Positions 32,749-42,103 are shown, counted from the stretch's first letter. The stretch is 64,000 nt of DNA from an uncultured Ruminococcus sp. (GCA_934463425.1 CAKSJP010000009.1:16392-80391); one strand, 5' to 3'. Numbers and translations are program-made. The notes: generated by a model not told the origin, from the sequence alone.

Positions 32749-33849
32749 CCAACCCACTGCCAGCAAAATCGCCAGCATCCCGAAATTCACAGCAGAAAAA
32801 ATGCCCAGATATTTTCCCGGACGGGAATGCACTGCCCTACTGTAAAACTGATAGGAGATCAGACTCGCCAGAGATGCGATAGGCGTTCCAAGGCCGCCCA
32901 GATTCACGCCCAGCAGCAGTGCCTTTGCATTTTCTGTAAAGCCGGACAGCATCACCGCCGCCGGCACATTGCTGATACACTGCGAAAGCGCTGCCGAGAC
33001 CCACAGTTCCCTGCCCTGCATCACGCCGGCAAAGAAATCCCGAACCACATCGACCCGTGCAATATTGCCCACGAACACGAAAAAGCAGACAAATGTCCCC
33101 AGGAGACAGTAATCTGCCTGGGCAAAGAGCTTTTTGTCACAGAGAAATACCAGTACAGCAGTCAGCAGAAGGCAGAGCCAGTCCGGAAGCACCCGGAACA
33201 CAGTCAACAGACACGCCAGAAACAGCAGCAGATATACCGCCGCCGGCTTTTTCGGTATGGCAGACGAAGCCGTTTCCACAGGTTTTCCGGCGCAGGGCGT
33301 TTTCGGCAGCAGGAACGACAGTCCCAGAAGGATCAGCCAGCTCAGCACGCCGGCGGGGAGCATGGTACGAAAGAAGTCTGCGGTATGCAGCTGATACGCC
33401 GCATAGAGGTACAGGTTCTGAGGATTGCCTACCGGTGTCATCATGCTGCCCAGATTGGCGGCGGCTGTCTCCAGAACAATGACCCAGATGCGGCTTTTCT
33501 CATCCCCGATTTCCCGGAACAGCAGCAGTGTCAGCGGCACAAAAGTGAGCAGCGCCACATCATTGGTCACCAGCATTGCGCTGAAAAAACAAAGCTGAAC
33601 GAGGAACATTCCCACACGCCGCACCGTCCCGGCACGTTTCAACAAGTTTTGCGTCACCTGTTCAAACACGCCGATGCTGCGCAGTCCTGCCACCGTGAGC
33701 ATCAGACAAAACAGCTGGATCAGCACAGCCCGGTTGCAGTAGGACAAATAGCCGGCATCCGGCGGCACAAAGCACATGGACACCAGCGCCGCCAAAAGCG
33801 AGATCCCCAGCACCGGCTGTCCTTTCCACCATTGCAAAAAACGTTTCAT
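32728..33849 (-). CDS. SLC13/ArsB-type ion transporter
   Basis: 373 residues and about ten to eleven membrane segments. Two inverted-repeat hairpins typical of the ion-transporter superfamily are visible: TNDVALLTFVPLTLLLF and SQCISNVPAAVMLSGF. TPVGNPQNLYLY and GGLGTPIASLASL are the matching substrate loops. The family covers dicarboxylate, citrate, arsenite and Na+/H+ carriers; the cargo is not decided. The ATG at 33849 follows AAAGGAG; the frame could open earlier but without a ribosome site. Confidence 0.85.
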   Translation of the reverse strand: MKRFLQWWKGQPVLGISLLAALVSMCFVPPDAGYLSYCNRAVLIQLFCLMLTVAGLRSIGVFEQVTQNLLKRAGTVRRVGMFLVQLCFFSAMLVTNDVALLTFVPLTLLLFREIGDEKSRIWVIVLETAAANLGSMMTPVGNPQNLYLYAAYQLHTADFFRTMLPAGVLSWLILLGLSFLLPKTPCAGKPVETASSAIPKKPAAVYLLLFLACLLTVFRVLPDWLCLLLTAVLVFLCDKKLFAQADYCLLGTFVCFFVFVGNIARVDVVRDFFAGVMQGRELWVSAALSQCISNVPAAVMLSGFTENAKALLLGVNLGGLGTPIASLASLISYQFYSRAVHSRPGKYLGIFSAVNFGMLAILLAVGWLQLRSF

Positions 33850-34015
33850 TGATACATTCTCCTTTTCTGTTACGTTCTGCATATTTTCCAGTATAACACT
33901 TTTCCGGGAAAAGTCAAACGCTCCTGTCAGATGATTTTCCACATTTCCTTGACTTTTCCCCCGTTCTCGTTTATACTGAATATAATATATCAGATTCTAG
34001 GAAAAAGGTGATTGT

Positions 34016-35101
34016 ATGAAAAAAGCCCTGATCGCCATGAGCGGCGGTGTAGACAGCTCCGTGGCTGCGCTTCTGATGCAGCAGAAAGGCTATGAATGCG
34101 TCGGCGCGACCATGAAGCTGTTTGAGAACGAACAGGCAGGGGTCAAGCGGGAAAAAACCTGCTGCTCTCTGGATGATGTGGAGGACGCACGGAGCGTGGC
34201 ATACCGGCTGCACATGCCCTATTATGTTTTCAACTTTACGGCGAACTTTGAAAAAGAGGTCATGGACCGGTTTGTCCATGCCTATGAAAACGGCTGTACG
34301 CCAAACCCCTGCATCGACTGCAACCGCTACCTGAAATTCGAGAAGCTGTACCAGAGAATGCAGGAAATGCAGATGGACACCATTGTCACCGGCCACTATG
34401 CCAGAGTTGCATACGATGAAGTCTCCGGGCGCTATCTGCTGAAAAAGGGTCTGGACGGCAGCAAGGATCAGAGCTATGTGCTGTACAACCTGACCCAGGA
34501 GCAGCTGGCGCACACCCAGTTCCCCGTGGGCGAGCTTTCCAAGCACCAGGTGCGGGAGATCGCCGAGGAATACGGCTTTCTCAATGCAGACAAGCCGGAC
34601 AGCCAGGACATCTGCTTTGTCCCCGACGGCGACTATGCCGGATTCATTGAACGATACACGGGAAAATCGCCGGAAACCGGTGCATTCCTCGACCCGGCAG
34701 GCAACCGGATCGGCACACACCGCGGCGTGATCCACTATACCATCGGACAGCGAAAAGGACTGGGCATCTCTGCACCCCATCCGCTGTACGTCTGCGGCAT
34801 CTGTCCGGCGGACAACACCGTCACCCTGGGCTACAGCGAGAACCTGTTTTCCCGAAAGCTCACTGCATCGGATGTCAATCTCATCTCCTGCGACAGCATC
34901 GAAACGCCCATACGCATTCAGGCAAAGATCCGCTATCGTCATCCGGCGCAGCCTGCCACCGCATGGATGACACCGGACGGCACGCTTCATGTGGAATTTG
35001 ACGAGCCCCAGCGCGCCGTCACCTGCGGCCAGGCAGTTGTCCTCTATGACGGAGATACCGTTGTGGGCGGCGGCAGGATCTCCGGCGCAGCAAAGGACTG
35101 A
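34016..35101 (+). CDS. mnmA: tRNA-uridine 2-sulfurtransferase
   Basis: 361 residues. Thiolates U34 of tRNA-Lys, -Glu and -Gln using ATP and a sulfur relay. The PP-loop SGGVDSSVAALL is at the N-terminus; the catalytic cysteines are in NPCIDCNRYLKF (about Cys100) and DSQDICFV (about Cys200). The ATG at 34016 follows AAAGGTGA. The next gene is an Rrf2 regulator with cluster-type cysteines, consistent with the usual link between MnmA, cysteine desulfurase and iron-sulfur control, although no iscS is present here. Confidence 0.97.
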   Translation: MKKALIAMSGGVDSSVAALLMQQKGYECVGATMKLFENEQAGVKREKTCCSLDDVEDARSVAYRLHMPYYVFNFTANFEKEVMDRFVHAYENGCTPNPCIDCNRYLKFEKLYQRMQEMQMDTIVTGHYARVAYDEVSGRYLLKKGLDGSKDQSYVLYNLTQEQLAHTQFPVGELSKHQVREIAEEYGFLNADKPDSQDICFVPDGDYAGFIERYTGKSPETGAFLDPAGNRIGTHRGVIHYTIGQRKGLGISAPHPLYVCGICPADNTVTLGYSENLFSRKLTASDVNLISCDSIETPIRIQAKIRYRHPAQPATAWMTPDGTLHVEFDEPQRAVTCGQAVVLYDGDTVVGGGRISGAAKD

Positions 35102-35162
35102 GTCTGTCAAAAAACGGTTTTGATTTTTGTGCAGTTTTTTTGGAAGCAGCCGTAATTTACAC

Positions 35163-35191
35163 TTGAAAACCTATAAAACCTATGGTATAAT
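35163..35191 (+). promoter_or_regulatory. Promoter of rrf2 gene
   Basis: TTGAAA (35163-35168), 17 bp, TATAAT (35186-35191), with direct repeats ACCTAT in the spacer that could serve as an Rrf2 operator. Confidence 0.65.
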
Positions 35192-35245
35192 AGTATTATA
35201 TACACAAAAGAAAAACAGTGCAGCGTACTACAGAAAGGAACCAAA

Positions 35246-35680
35246 ATGAAAATCTCAACCAAAGGGCGCTATGCCCTGCGCATGCTGCTGGATCTGGCAC
35301 AAAATCAGGGGGACGGCTATGTTTCACTGAAGGATATCGCCAAACGGCAGGATGTCTCTAAAAAATATCTGGAACAAATCGTTCCGCTGCTGAACAAATC
35401 CAACCTGCTCCGCACCAACCGGGGCTATCAGGGGGGCTATCGGCTCTCTAAAGAGCCGGAGGAATACACCGTGGGAGAGATCCTGCGCATCACAGAGGGC
35501 AATCTGGCACCGGTGGCATGTCTCCAGTCCGGCGCGGTAGACTGTCCCCGTGCAGAGCAGTGCCTCACGATCTCCGTATGGGAAGGGCTGTATAAGGTCA
35601 TCAATCAGTATCTGGATCACATCACCCTTCAGGACATCCTGAACAGCGGTCCGGGCAGCGGCGACGATTACTGCATCTGA
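35246..35680 (+). CDS. Rrf2-family regulator, IscR-like
   Basis: 144 residues. The winged helix occupies residues 1-75 (MKISTKGRYALRMLLDLA, QDVSKKYLEQIVPLL, NRGYQGGYRLSK). Three cysteines in ACLQSGAVDCPRAEQC fit the cluster-binding loop of IscR/NsrR, though the spacing (C-x7-C-x5-C) differs from classic IscR (x5, x5). It probably senses iron-sulfur status or redox and may control itself. The closest alternative is CymR-like cysteine control. AAAGGA precedes the ATG. A bidirectional terminator follows at 35687-35730. Confidence 0.9.
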   Translation: MKISTKGRYALRMLLDLAQNQGDGYVSLKDIAKRQDVSKKYLEQIVPLLNKSNLLRTNRGYQGGYRLSKEPEEYTVGEILRITEGNLAPVACLQSGAVDCPRAEQCLTISVWEGLYKVINQYLDHITLQDILNSGPGSGDDYCI

Positions 35681-35686
35681 CACCGA

Positions 35687-35730
35687 AAAAGCCATATCAC
35701 AGGAAAGATCCTGCGGTATGGCTTTTGTGC
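35687..35730. terminator. Bidirectional terminator
   Basis: AAAAGCCATA and TATGGCTTTT arms between the convergent rrf2 and GGDEF genes. Confidence 0.8.
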
Positions 35731-35742
35731 TTTATATTCATG

Positions 35743-38022
35743 TTACGCTTTTTTCGGCTTGATGACAACACGGTTTTTGTTTTTCTTATCCTGATACAGC
35801 GCCTGATCCGCAAATTTCACATAATTCTGGATCTGCTCACCGTCCCGGCACTGCAGCGTGCACACGCCTACGCTCAGGGTAATATTATACGGGATATCGC
35901 TGGTAGCGTTGTACTGCTCTGCCGCCCTTTTGATGCTGTCATAGATCGTCTTTCCGGCAGTTTCCGCATTGTCTACAACTGCAAACCCGGCAAATTCATC
36001 GCCGCCGACTCTGCCGATGGCATCCAGCAGCGGCACTGCAGAAGAGAGATACTGCACGCACATTTTCAGGGCGTGGTCGCCGCCGTCATGTCCGAAGGTA
36101 TCATTGATAATTTTCAGATTATCCAGGTCAGCCAGGATCAGCACACAGGACTTTCCCACATACTCCGGACTTTCCAGCATCATATTCGACACCCGGTAGA
36201 AGCCGCGGCGATTGTATACACCGGTCAGCTCGTCAGAGTCAGAGATCAGCTTCAGCCGGCGGTTGTCGAACCGCGCCGCCTCCAGACTGCCCTCCAGTTC
36301 CTTGACCAGACGGGTCATTTTGATGGCAGAGCAGATCTGCGGTGCAACGGAATAGATCTGGGAGAAGTGATTGTAGTCCAGCTCACAGATAAACAGACCA
36401 TACTGCTCCTCATTGGAGAACAGCGGCACCATCACAACCGTATACCGTCTGTCCCGGGGCATATAGCGGTTGGAAATGCAGTGATAAACCGAGACCTGCT
36501 GCTCCGGCGGTTCCACACGATGCAGTCCCCTTCCCACATGATAGGATTTCAGATACAGATTTTTCGGCATGATCCACTCGTCATACTGATAGTGTACCAC
36601 AGGCTGCTGGAATACATAGATATAACTGCTCTTGAAATTGACCCGATACAGGTTCTTCACAATGGAGAAAAAGCTCTTCTCCTCATCATTGCTGTTGATC
36701 ATCATATCCTTGTTGATGTTGCTGATGAGGAAATTGCTGTAGGTCAGATTGGTGCGGAGCAGATATTGCTGCTGCATGCTGTAGTCCAGAAGGTGATCCA
36801 GAAAGGCCTCGTGGATCTGTTCTGCCGCCAGAATATTTGCCTGATTTCCGCGGCTGATCTGCACCGCGATCACCTTGGCATAGGTTATGATCTTTTTCAG
36901 CAGCGGCACATGCACCGGAATCACATCTGTGCGGCGAAACAGCTGTGCAAGCGCTTCAGCATACGGCGCTGCCTCCAACTGTTCTCCGCTGTACAATGTC
37001 TGAAATTCCTTTGTCATAAGCGCCCAGATATCCTGAACAAATTCTGTTTTTTCTGCGCTTTCCAGATCGCCGATATACTTGTTGAAGATCTTGCCGACGA
37101 CGTCATCTGCCGTACCATCGTCCCCAATGCTCTGCATCTGCTCTGCCGTCACATCACAGGATTCCCGGACGATCAGGCACGCATCCAGTATTTTGCTTTC
37201 CGCATGTCCGGTCCGGATCATCCGTACCATTTCCTGCACTGCCTGATACCCCATGCTGCTGATATTGGTGCGCACCGTCGTAAGCATAGGCTTCAGACTG
37301 GTCGCCACCTCAGAATCATCGAAACCGGTGACCAGAATATCCCTGCCCACGCGCATGCCGCGCTGCTGAAACACATGATAGCCGCCGATGCACATTTTAT
37401 CATTGGCGAAACAGACCGCCTCCAGATCCGGATGCATCTCCAGCAATTCCCGTACCACTTCTTCCGATGCTTCAGAAAAATTGCCGTAGACCACCTTTGT
37501 GCGGTCATAGGGGATGTGGTTTTCCTCCAGGACCTCCCGATAGCAGTACAGGCGATCCATAGCGTCCTGATTCCCCATAGGGCCGGAAACATAGCCGATG
37601 TTCCTGCAGCCGTGATGGTGGATCAGATGCTCCACCGCCAGCTTCATGCCGTCTGTGTTAAAGCGGATACACGGATATTCCGGAAAAGCCACCTCCATCG
37701 TCAGCAGCGGCAGCGGGTCATAGGAATGCAAAAACTGCAGCATCTCATCCCGGCTGATATAAGACCCCACCGTTCCCACAGAGACCAGCAGTCCGTCCAG
37801 GTTCGCAGTGGAAACATAGTGATAGATCACATTATACTGATAATCGTAGATGGAATATTTCTCATCGTCCTCTATGGCGTTGATGCCGCGGCCGGGGAGC
37901 AGGATCAGATTGATGTCCAATTCCTCTGCTGCCGCGATCGCCCCTTTTAATATTTCACTGGCATACTCATTTTCCAGATGGTGTATCATCAGACCGATCT
38001 GGAGCCGTCTTTTTTCAGCCAT
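35743..38022 (-). CDS. Diguanylate cyclase with LacI-type sugar-sensor domain
   Basis: 759 residues. Residues about 6-290 form a LacI/GalR-like periplasmic-binding fold (IGLMIHHLENEYASEILKGA, HHHGCRNIGYVSGP, DILVTGFDDSEVA), but there is no N-terminal helix-turn-helix and no signal peptide. A helical/GAF-like middle (about 330-580) leads to a GGDEF domain with DSDELTGVYNRRGFYRV and GRVGGDEF (673-677), the active-site motif. It should make cyclic di-GMP in response to a small ligand, perhaps a sugar, in the cytoplasm. No RxxD inhibitory site precedes the GGDEF. AGGAG precedes the ATG. Confidence 0.9.
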   Translation of the reverse strand: MAEKRRLQIGLMIHHLENEYASEILKGAIAAAEELDINLILLPGRGINAIEDDEKYSIYDYQYNVIYHYVSTANLDGLLVSVGTVGSYISRDEMLQFLHSYDPLPLLTMEVAFPEYPCIRFNTDGMKLAVEHLIHHHGCRNIGYVSGPMGNQDAMDRLYCYREVLEENHIPYDRTKVVYGNFSEASEEVVRELLEMHPDLEAVCFANDKMCIGGYHVFQQRGMRVGRDILVTGFDDSEVATSLKPMLTTVRTNISSMGYQAVQEMVRMIRTGHAESKILDACLIVRESCDVTAEQMQSIGDDGTADDVVGKIFNKYIGDLESAEKTEFVQDIWALMTKEFQTLYSGEQLEAAPYAEALAQLFRRTDVIPVHVPLLKKIITYAKVIAVQISRGNQANILAAEQIHEAFLDHLLDYSMQQQYLLRTNLTYSNFLISNINKDMMINSNDEEKSFFSIVKNLYRVNFKSSYIYVFQQPVVHYQYDEWIMPKNLYLKSYHVGRGLHRVEPPEQQVSVYHCISNRYMPRDRRYTVVMVPLFSNEEQYGLFICELDYNHFSQIYSVAPQICSAIKMTRLVKELEGSLEAARFDNRRLKLISDSDELTGVYNRRGFYRVSNMMLESPEYVGKSCVLILADLDNLKIINDTFGHDGGDHALKMCVQYLSSAVPLLDAIGRVGGDEFAGFAVVDNAETAGKTIYDSIKRAAEQYNATSDIPYNITLSVGVCTLQCRDGEQIQNYVKFADQALYQDKKNKNRVVIKPKKA

Positions 38023-38222
38023 GATATCTCTCCTCTGTCTTTCAGAAGCAGCTGTCCTGAAAAGCTAGTATAATACACTTTTGTAGTATAACACATTCGA
38101 TTTGAAAATGCAAGAGTTTTTTCACATATTTTTGGAATATTTCAACAATTTTCCTCTGCACCAAAACAAATGGAAAGAACTGCCGTTTTTTTAAATGCTG
38201 TACAGGGCTTGCACATTGCTGT

Positions 38223-38933
38223 CTACGCTTCATTTTCCAGCGTATAGCGGCACTTCGGATACGCGCTGCAGCCATAAAAGTCACCGGATCGCCCGTGGCG
38301 CAGCACCAGCCTTCCGCCGCAGCGCGGACACAGACCATGCCGCAGGGCAAAGCTGCGATAGGCGATCTCGTCATCGATCTGTGCCAGATGTGCTTCCCGC
38401 GCCTGTGCCGTATCCAGATTGGCGCACAGGATCGCTCCGGCATAATACTGTGCATCCTCCCAGGAAAGCAGCGGCACCCTCTGCCGCCGAATGCGCCGGC
38501 GAAGCTGCCGAAAGTGCACCAGCTGCTCCTCGGCATCCGCTTCCTGCTCGATCTCCAGCACCGCATCATCTGCAAAAGCGACAACAGAAAAAAAGGGATC
38601 CTCATCCAATTCCAAAAGCTGCATCAGGGCTTGTATATGCGCATAATTCTGCCGAAAGGGATTGCGCAGGCTGTACTGTCTTCCATGCAGGAGCTGCGTC
38701 CAGAACTCCTTGCGGTCCGTACCGCAGATCGTGCCGTGATAGTTCTTGGTCTCGATCACGAAAATGCCGTAGACCGACACCACCACATGATCGATCTGCG
38801 TCAGACCGTTCCGCCGCGGCAGCATCAGATCAGACAGGACAATATACTTCTGCCCATTGAGCCAGCGCAGATGCCGCGCGACCTGCTTCTCGCCCTGTGC
38901 GCCCTTTTTTCCTGTGATGTGAAAACCGCGCAC
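38223..38933 (-). CDS. NERD-domain nuclease-like protein with C4 zinc finger
   Basis: 236 residues. The NERD domain is at about 10-130 (GAQGEKQVARHLRWL, TQIDHVVVSVYGIFVIETKNYHG; the ETK resembles the D/ExK of restriction-like nucleases). A C-terminal topoisomerase-type zinc finger follows, CPRCGGRLVLRHGRSGDFYGCSAYPKC (about residues 202-228). The GTG at 38933 is chosen because GGAGG stands 8 nt upstream; the frame is open to 39002 but without a ribosome site. It probably acts on DNA; role unknown. Confidence 0.82.
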   Translation of the reverse strand: MRGFHITGKKGAQGEKQVARHLRWLNGQKYIVLSDLMLPRRNGLTQIDHVVVSVYGIFVIETKNYHGTICGTDRKEFWTQLLHGRQYSLRNPFRQNYAHIQALMQLLELDEDPFFSVVAFADDAVLEIEQEADAEEQLVHFRQLRRRIRRQRVPLLSWEDAQYYAGAILCANLDTAQAREAHLAQIDDEIAYRSFALRHGLCPRCGGRLVLRHGRSGDFYGCSAYPKCRYTLENEA

Positions 38934-39064
38934 CGACAACACCTCCCTGCTTTGAAAACGGCAATGCGGCAGGACGGAAAAGCCTGCCGCATGCCAATGC
39001 ATCAGAGCCGATACCGGCTCTCTTTGTACGGTTGTTCTCTGCGTGAAGCCGCGCCGATGGGCGC

Positions 39065-39925
39065 TTAGTTTGCTTCGTTTGCAGAAGCCGCCGCGCTGTC
39101 AGACGGCACGCCCACCAGAATGGACGAATCCGAGGACACCACATTGGGGTATTCTCCGTTCCACTTTTCGATCTGCTGATATTTCAGCACATTTTCGTTC
39201 AGAGAAGCGTTGATCTTCTCGTTTGCCTCGGCTTCTGCCTCCGCCTTTTGCCGGATGGCATCTGCTTCTGCTTTGGCGGCGATGACCTTCTGTTCTGCAT
39301 CCGCCTGGGCTTCGATGACCTTTTGTTCCTTTTCGGTCTCTGCCCGGAGCTTGTTCTGCTCTGCCACCTGCTTCTGCTCAATGGCCGCGTTGAACTCATC
39401 CGAGAAGTCAAAGTTGATGATGTTGAACTTATCGATCAGAATGCCGTACTCCTGCACCTTTTCCGCCAGCGTTGCGCCGATCTCTTCTCCCACGGCAGAG
39501 CGCTTGGTGATCAGCTCCTCTGCGGTATACTGGGCAGTGATCGCCTTCATGGATTCCTGGATCGCCGGCTGCAGAACTGTATCTGCATAGCCCTCACCAA
39601 TATTCTGATAGATCTTCGCGGAGTCGTCCTTGTTGATGTGATAGTTGATGGCAACGCCGCTGGAAACAGTCTGCAGATCCTTGGAGACACCGTTGGAGTC
39701 GATCTCCGTTTTCTGGATCTTGTTATTCATCATAATGACCTGCTGCGCAAAAGGCACCTTGAGATGCATGCCCTCATCCAATACCCGGTCAGAGACCTTT
39801 CCCATGGTCACGATCACCCCGGTGTGACCTGCCGGGACAACGGTCACTGCACCGACACCCACGATCAGAACCAGCAGGACAATAGCGCCCACAATTGCAG
39901 CTGTACGAATCTTTGTATTTTTCAT
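39065..39925 (-). CDS. SPFH/prohibitin-like membrane protein
   Basis: 286 residues. One N-terminal membrane anchor (about 8-30), then an SPFH domain (VTVVPAGHTGVIVTMGKVSDRVLDEGMHLKVPF region at about 31-65, then a YHIN strand), a helical region rich in AEAxAxA (about 185-245) forming the coiled rod, and a short tail. Such proteins form large ring or cage assemblies at membranes, sometimes guarding proteases. The ATG at 39925 follows GAAAGGAA. It lies between the NERD gene and a dockerin gene without obvious functional ties. Confidence 0.88.
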   Translation of the reverse strand: MKNTKIRTAAIVGAIVLLVLIVGVGAVTVVPAGHTGVIVTMGKVSDRVLDEGMHLKVPFAQQVIMMNNKIQKTEIDSNGVSKDLQTVSSGVAINYHINKDDSAKIYQNIGEGYADTVLQPAIQESMKAITAQYTAEELITKRSAVGEEIGATLAEKVQEYGILIDKFNIINFDFSDEFNAAIEQKQVAEQNKLRAETEKEQKVIEAQADAEQKVIAAKAEADAIRQKAEAEAEANEKINASLNENVLKYQQIEKWNGEYPNVVSSDSSILVGVPSDSAAASANEAN

Positions 39926-39992
39926 AGCATTTCCTTTCTTCCTTGAAAACAAGATCAGGCTCTCCTGACAATACGATACATCCTGTCAGGCA

Positions 39993-40805
39993 TCAGGAGA
40001 CAATGGCATCCCAGTCCGGATCCAGTCCTGCGCCGTCTTTTGCAGAATAGGTCAGAATGAACGCCGCATCCTGGCTGTTGATCACGCTGTCCTCATTCAG
40101 ATCAGCTGCCTGAAATGCCGCCGCCTCCGACAGCGCCGCACCTTCTGCTGTCAGGGACACCTCCATGCCCAGAGATTCCCGGGCTGCATAGGTCAGAACG
40201 CCGGAAACATCCGCCGCATTGACACTGCCGTCGCCGTTGACATCACCTGGCGTATAGTTCATGTACTGCATCTGCAGCGCGGTACTCCCCTGCCATATGT
40301 TTTCCTGCAGCGAAGCCTCTGTCACCGTCGGCGTTACCTTTTGTGTCTCGCCCTCGGCAGAGACAATGTTCCAGTCATAACGGCTTTCGGATACCGCCTG
40401 TGTAAAGCCCGGATCCACCACGAGCAGTCCTTCCTGCACATAACGCACGCCGCGGTCTGTCTTATCCCATACGGTTACCGTAAAGGAAGAGTCATAGGCA
40501 CCGGTTTCCATATTATACTCACAGCTGCTCAGCGGAAATGCATATGTCCCGTCTGCCTCCAGCGTGGTATCGTAGTAGAGGATCGTTCCCTCCGATTTGG
40601 TCTGATTCTCGATCCTCACCCGGACTGTCCGCCCGCCCTGGATCGTCATATTCAGCATGCCGGTAACGTCCCGGTCAAAAGAAATGTGCTCACTTTTCGG
40701 AATGACAATCACCGCATCATCTGCAAACACGGCAGCCCCCGGGATTGCCATAGCGGTCATGGCTGCTGCAGTCAGCACTGCCGCAGCTCTCTGCATATGC
40801 TTCAT
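39993..40805 (-). CDS. Secreted dockerin protein, unknown domain
   Basis: 270 residues. A signal peptide (about 1-28, AVFADDA), an unrecognised beta-rich domain (about 30-190) and a C-terminal type I dockerin with calcium loops DVNGDGSVNAAD and DLNEDSVINSQD. The end (GAGLDPDWDAI) closely matches that of the LRR-dockerin protein (GAGMEPSWDTI), so both probably bind the same cohesin class. No glycosidase motif is visible. Transcribed from TTGACA-17-TAGTCT on the minus strand, about 50 bp upstream. Confidence 0.88.
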   Translation of the reverse strand: MKHMQRAAAVLTAAAMTAMAIPGAAVFADDAVIVIPKSEHISFDRDVTGMLNMTIQGGRTVRVRIENQTKSEGTILYYDTTLEADGTYAFPLSSCEYNMETGAYDSSFTVTVWDKTDRGVRYVQEGLLVVDPGFTQAVSESRYDWNIVSAEGETQKVTPTVTEASLQENIWQGSTALQMQYMNYTPGDVNGDGSVNAADVSGVLTYAARESLGMEVSLTAEGAALSEAAAFQAADLNEDSVINSQDAAFILTYSAKDGAGLDPDWDAIVS

Positions 40806-40849
40806 AGATAAGCTCCTTTCACAGCTTTCAGATCACGTTTCTGTATTTA

Positions 40850-40924
40850 GACTACCAGATTTTTGCGCATTTGTCAAGGTATAATTCGAGTCGGTTTGAC
40901 AAATGCCGAAAACTGTACTATAAT
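40850..40924. promoter_or_regulatory. Divergent promoters with mirrored -35 regions
   Basis: Rightward: TTGACA (40896-40901), 17 bp, TATAAT (40919-40924), toward gph. Leftward: TTGACA (minus strand, about 40872-40877), 17 bp, TAGTCT, toward the dockerin gene. The -35s belong to an 11-bp inverted repeat, GCATTTGTCAA (40867-40877) and TTGACAAATGC (40896-40906). Confidence 0.65.
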
Positions 40925-41037
40925 ATCTAACGGTATGATACCGGTCATTTTTTGAAATCCCTCTTGTATCCGGCATGCATACGCTGCACGGATAAGGGCG
41001 GAAAACAAGCTTTCAATTCAAAAAGGAGTGTTCCCAT

Positions 41038-41688
41038 ATGTATCAGATCGCGATCTTTGACTTAGACGGCACTTTGGTCAACTCCATTGCCGATCTCGGC
41101 AGCTCTGCCAACCATCTTTTAGAATCACGGGGTATGCCGGTACACCCCATAGATGCATACTATCATTTCGTCGGAAACGGCGTCCACAAGCTCTGCGAGC
41201 GCTGCCTCCCGGCGAATACTCCGGCGGCAGAGGTGGAGCAATTCTTCGCGGACTTCAACGCATACTACAGTCAGCACTGCCTGGACGAGACCGTTCCCTA
41301 TGCGGACATCCCGAAGGTGCTGGAACAGCTGAAAGCTGCCGGCGTGCACCTGGCAGTGGCATCCAACAAGACACAGCCCTTTGTGGAAACCATTGTCAAA
41401 CATTATTTTGGCACATCCTGCTTCGACCAGATCCTGGGCAGCAGCGATTCCCGTCCGAAAAAGCCGTCTCCGGAGATCATCACGCAGATCCTGAAAAATG
41501 CCGGCATACAGGCAGACCAGGCAGTCATGATCGGCGACTCCAACGTGGATATCCAAACCGCCAAAAATGCCGGGATCGCTTCCATCGGCTGCATCTGGGG
41601 CTTTCGGGGCAAAGAGGAACTGATCCAGGCAGGGGCAGACGAACTGGCAGAAAAACCGGAGGATCTGCTGAAATTCATGCTGATCTGA
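41038..41688 (+). CDS. gph: HAD-family phosphatase, phosphoglycolate phosphatase-like
   Basis: 216 residues. HAD motif I FDLDGTLVNS at the N-terminus, a helical cap, motif II ASNKT (about residue 113), motif III Lys in RPKKPSPE and motif IV MIGDSNVDIQTAKNAG. It closely follows Gph/PGP enzymes that remove phosphate from 2-phosphoglycolate, but HAD substrates are hard to assign. AAAGGAG precedes the ATG. Followed by a 600-bp gap that holds a candidate small RNA. Confidence 0.88.
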   Translation: MYQIAIFDLDGTLVNSIADLGSSANHLLESRGMPVHPIDAYYHFVGNGVHKLCERCLPANTPAAEVEQFFADFNAYYSQHCLDETVPYADIPKVLEQLKAAGVHLAVASNKTQPFVETIVKHYFGTSCFDQILGSSDSRPKKPSPEIITQILKNAGIQADQAVMIGDSNVDIQTAKNAGIASIGCIWGFRGKEELIQAGADELAEKPEDLLKFMLI

Positions 41689-41738
41689 CAAATTTTTCTC
41701 TTATTTTTTTCAGATTTTCGGGAAAAATAGATTTTTGC

Positions 41739-41963
41739 TTGACATTCCTGTCCTTTTTCGCTATAATGAATTTTGAAGTGCATCTATCCGTCTCTTCTGT
41801 GAGAACGGCGCGAAAAGGACGGTCTGCGCTTCTGTGCTGTGCGCGGAGAATCCGTTCTTTTTGAAATTTTTTTATTTTTTTGTTCTACAACCGGATTTTT
41901 TTGCCGCACGGATCTTGTTTTTCTGGCTCTGTTCTCCTGGGAGAACAGGGCTTTTTCTTTTTC
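41739..41963 (+). ncRNA. Candidate small RNA(s) between gph and gdhA
   Basis: A perfect promoter, TTGACA (41739-41744), 17 bp, TATAAT (41762-41767), predicts a start near 41774. A hairpin AGAACGG (41802-41808) / CCGTTCT (41852-41858) followed by TTTTT would end an ~89-nt RNA. A second strong terminator (GCTCTGTTCTC/GAGAACAGGGC, 41926-41951, T run) would end a ~185-nt form. No ORF with a ribosome site was seen. The rest of the gap (41964-42296) holds the gdhA promoter and leader. Confidence 0.55.
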
Positions 41964-42103
41964 CCGCTGATGCCGCAACCTTTCAATCTGTTTTTTTCGC
42001 CGATCTGAATTTTATAATTGTAATTTTGCAGCATATATTTTTTGCCTTTTTCGGTTTATTGGATTTCGATATGAAGAAAATGCAGAAACTCATTATTTTT
42101 GCA

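Noticed and set aside
35725-37950. A 741-codon open frame opposite the GGDEF gene
   Set aside because: Antisense shadow; the translation is histidine/isoleucine-rich without any domain, and the opposite strand encodes clear LacI and GGDEF motifs.
41774-41963. 6S RNA
   Set aside because: Length would fit, but I could not draw the single long hairpin with a central open-complex bubble; left as an unassigned RNA.
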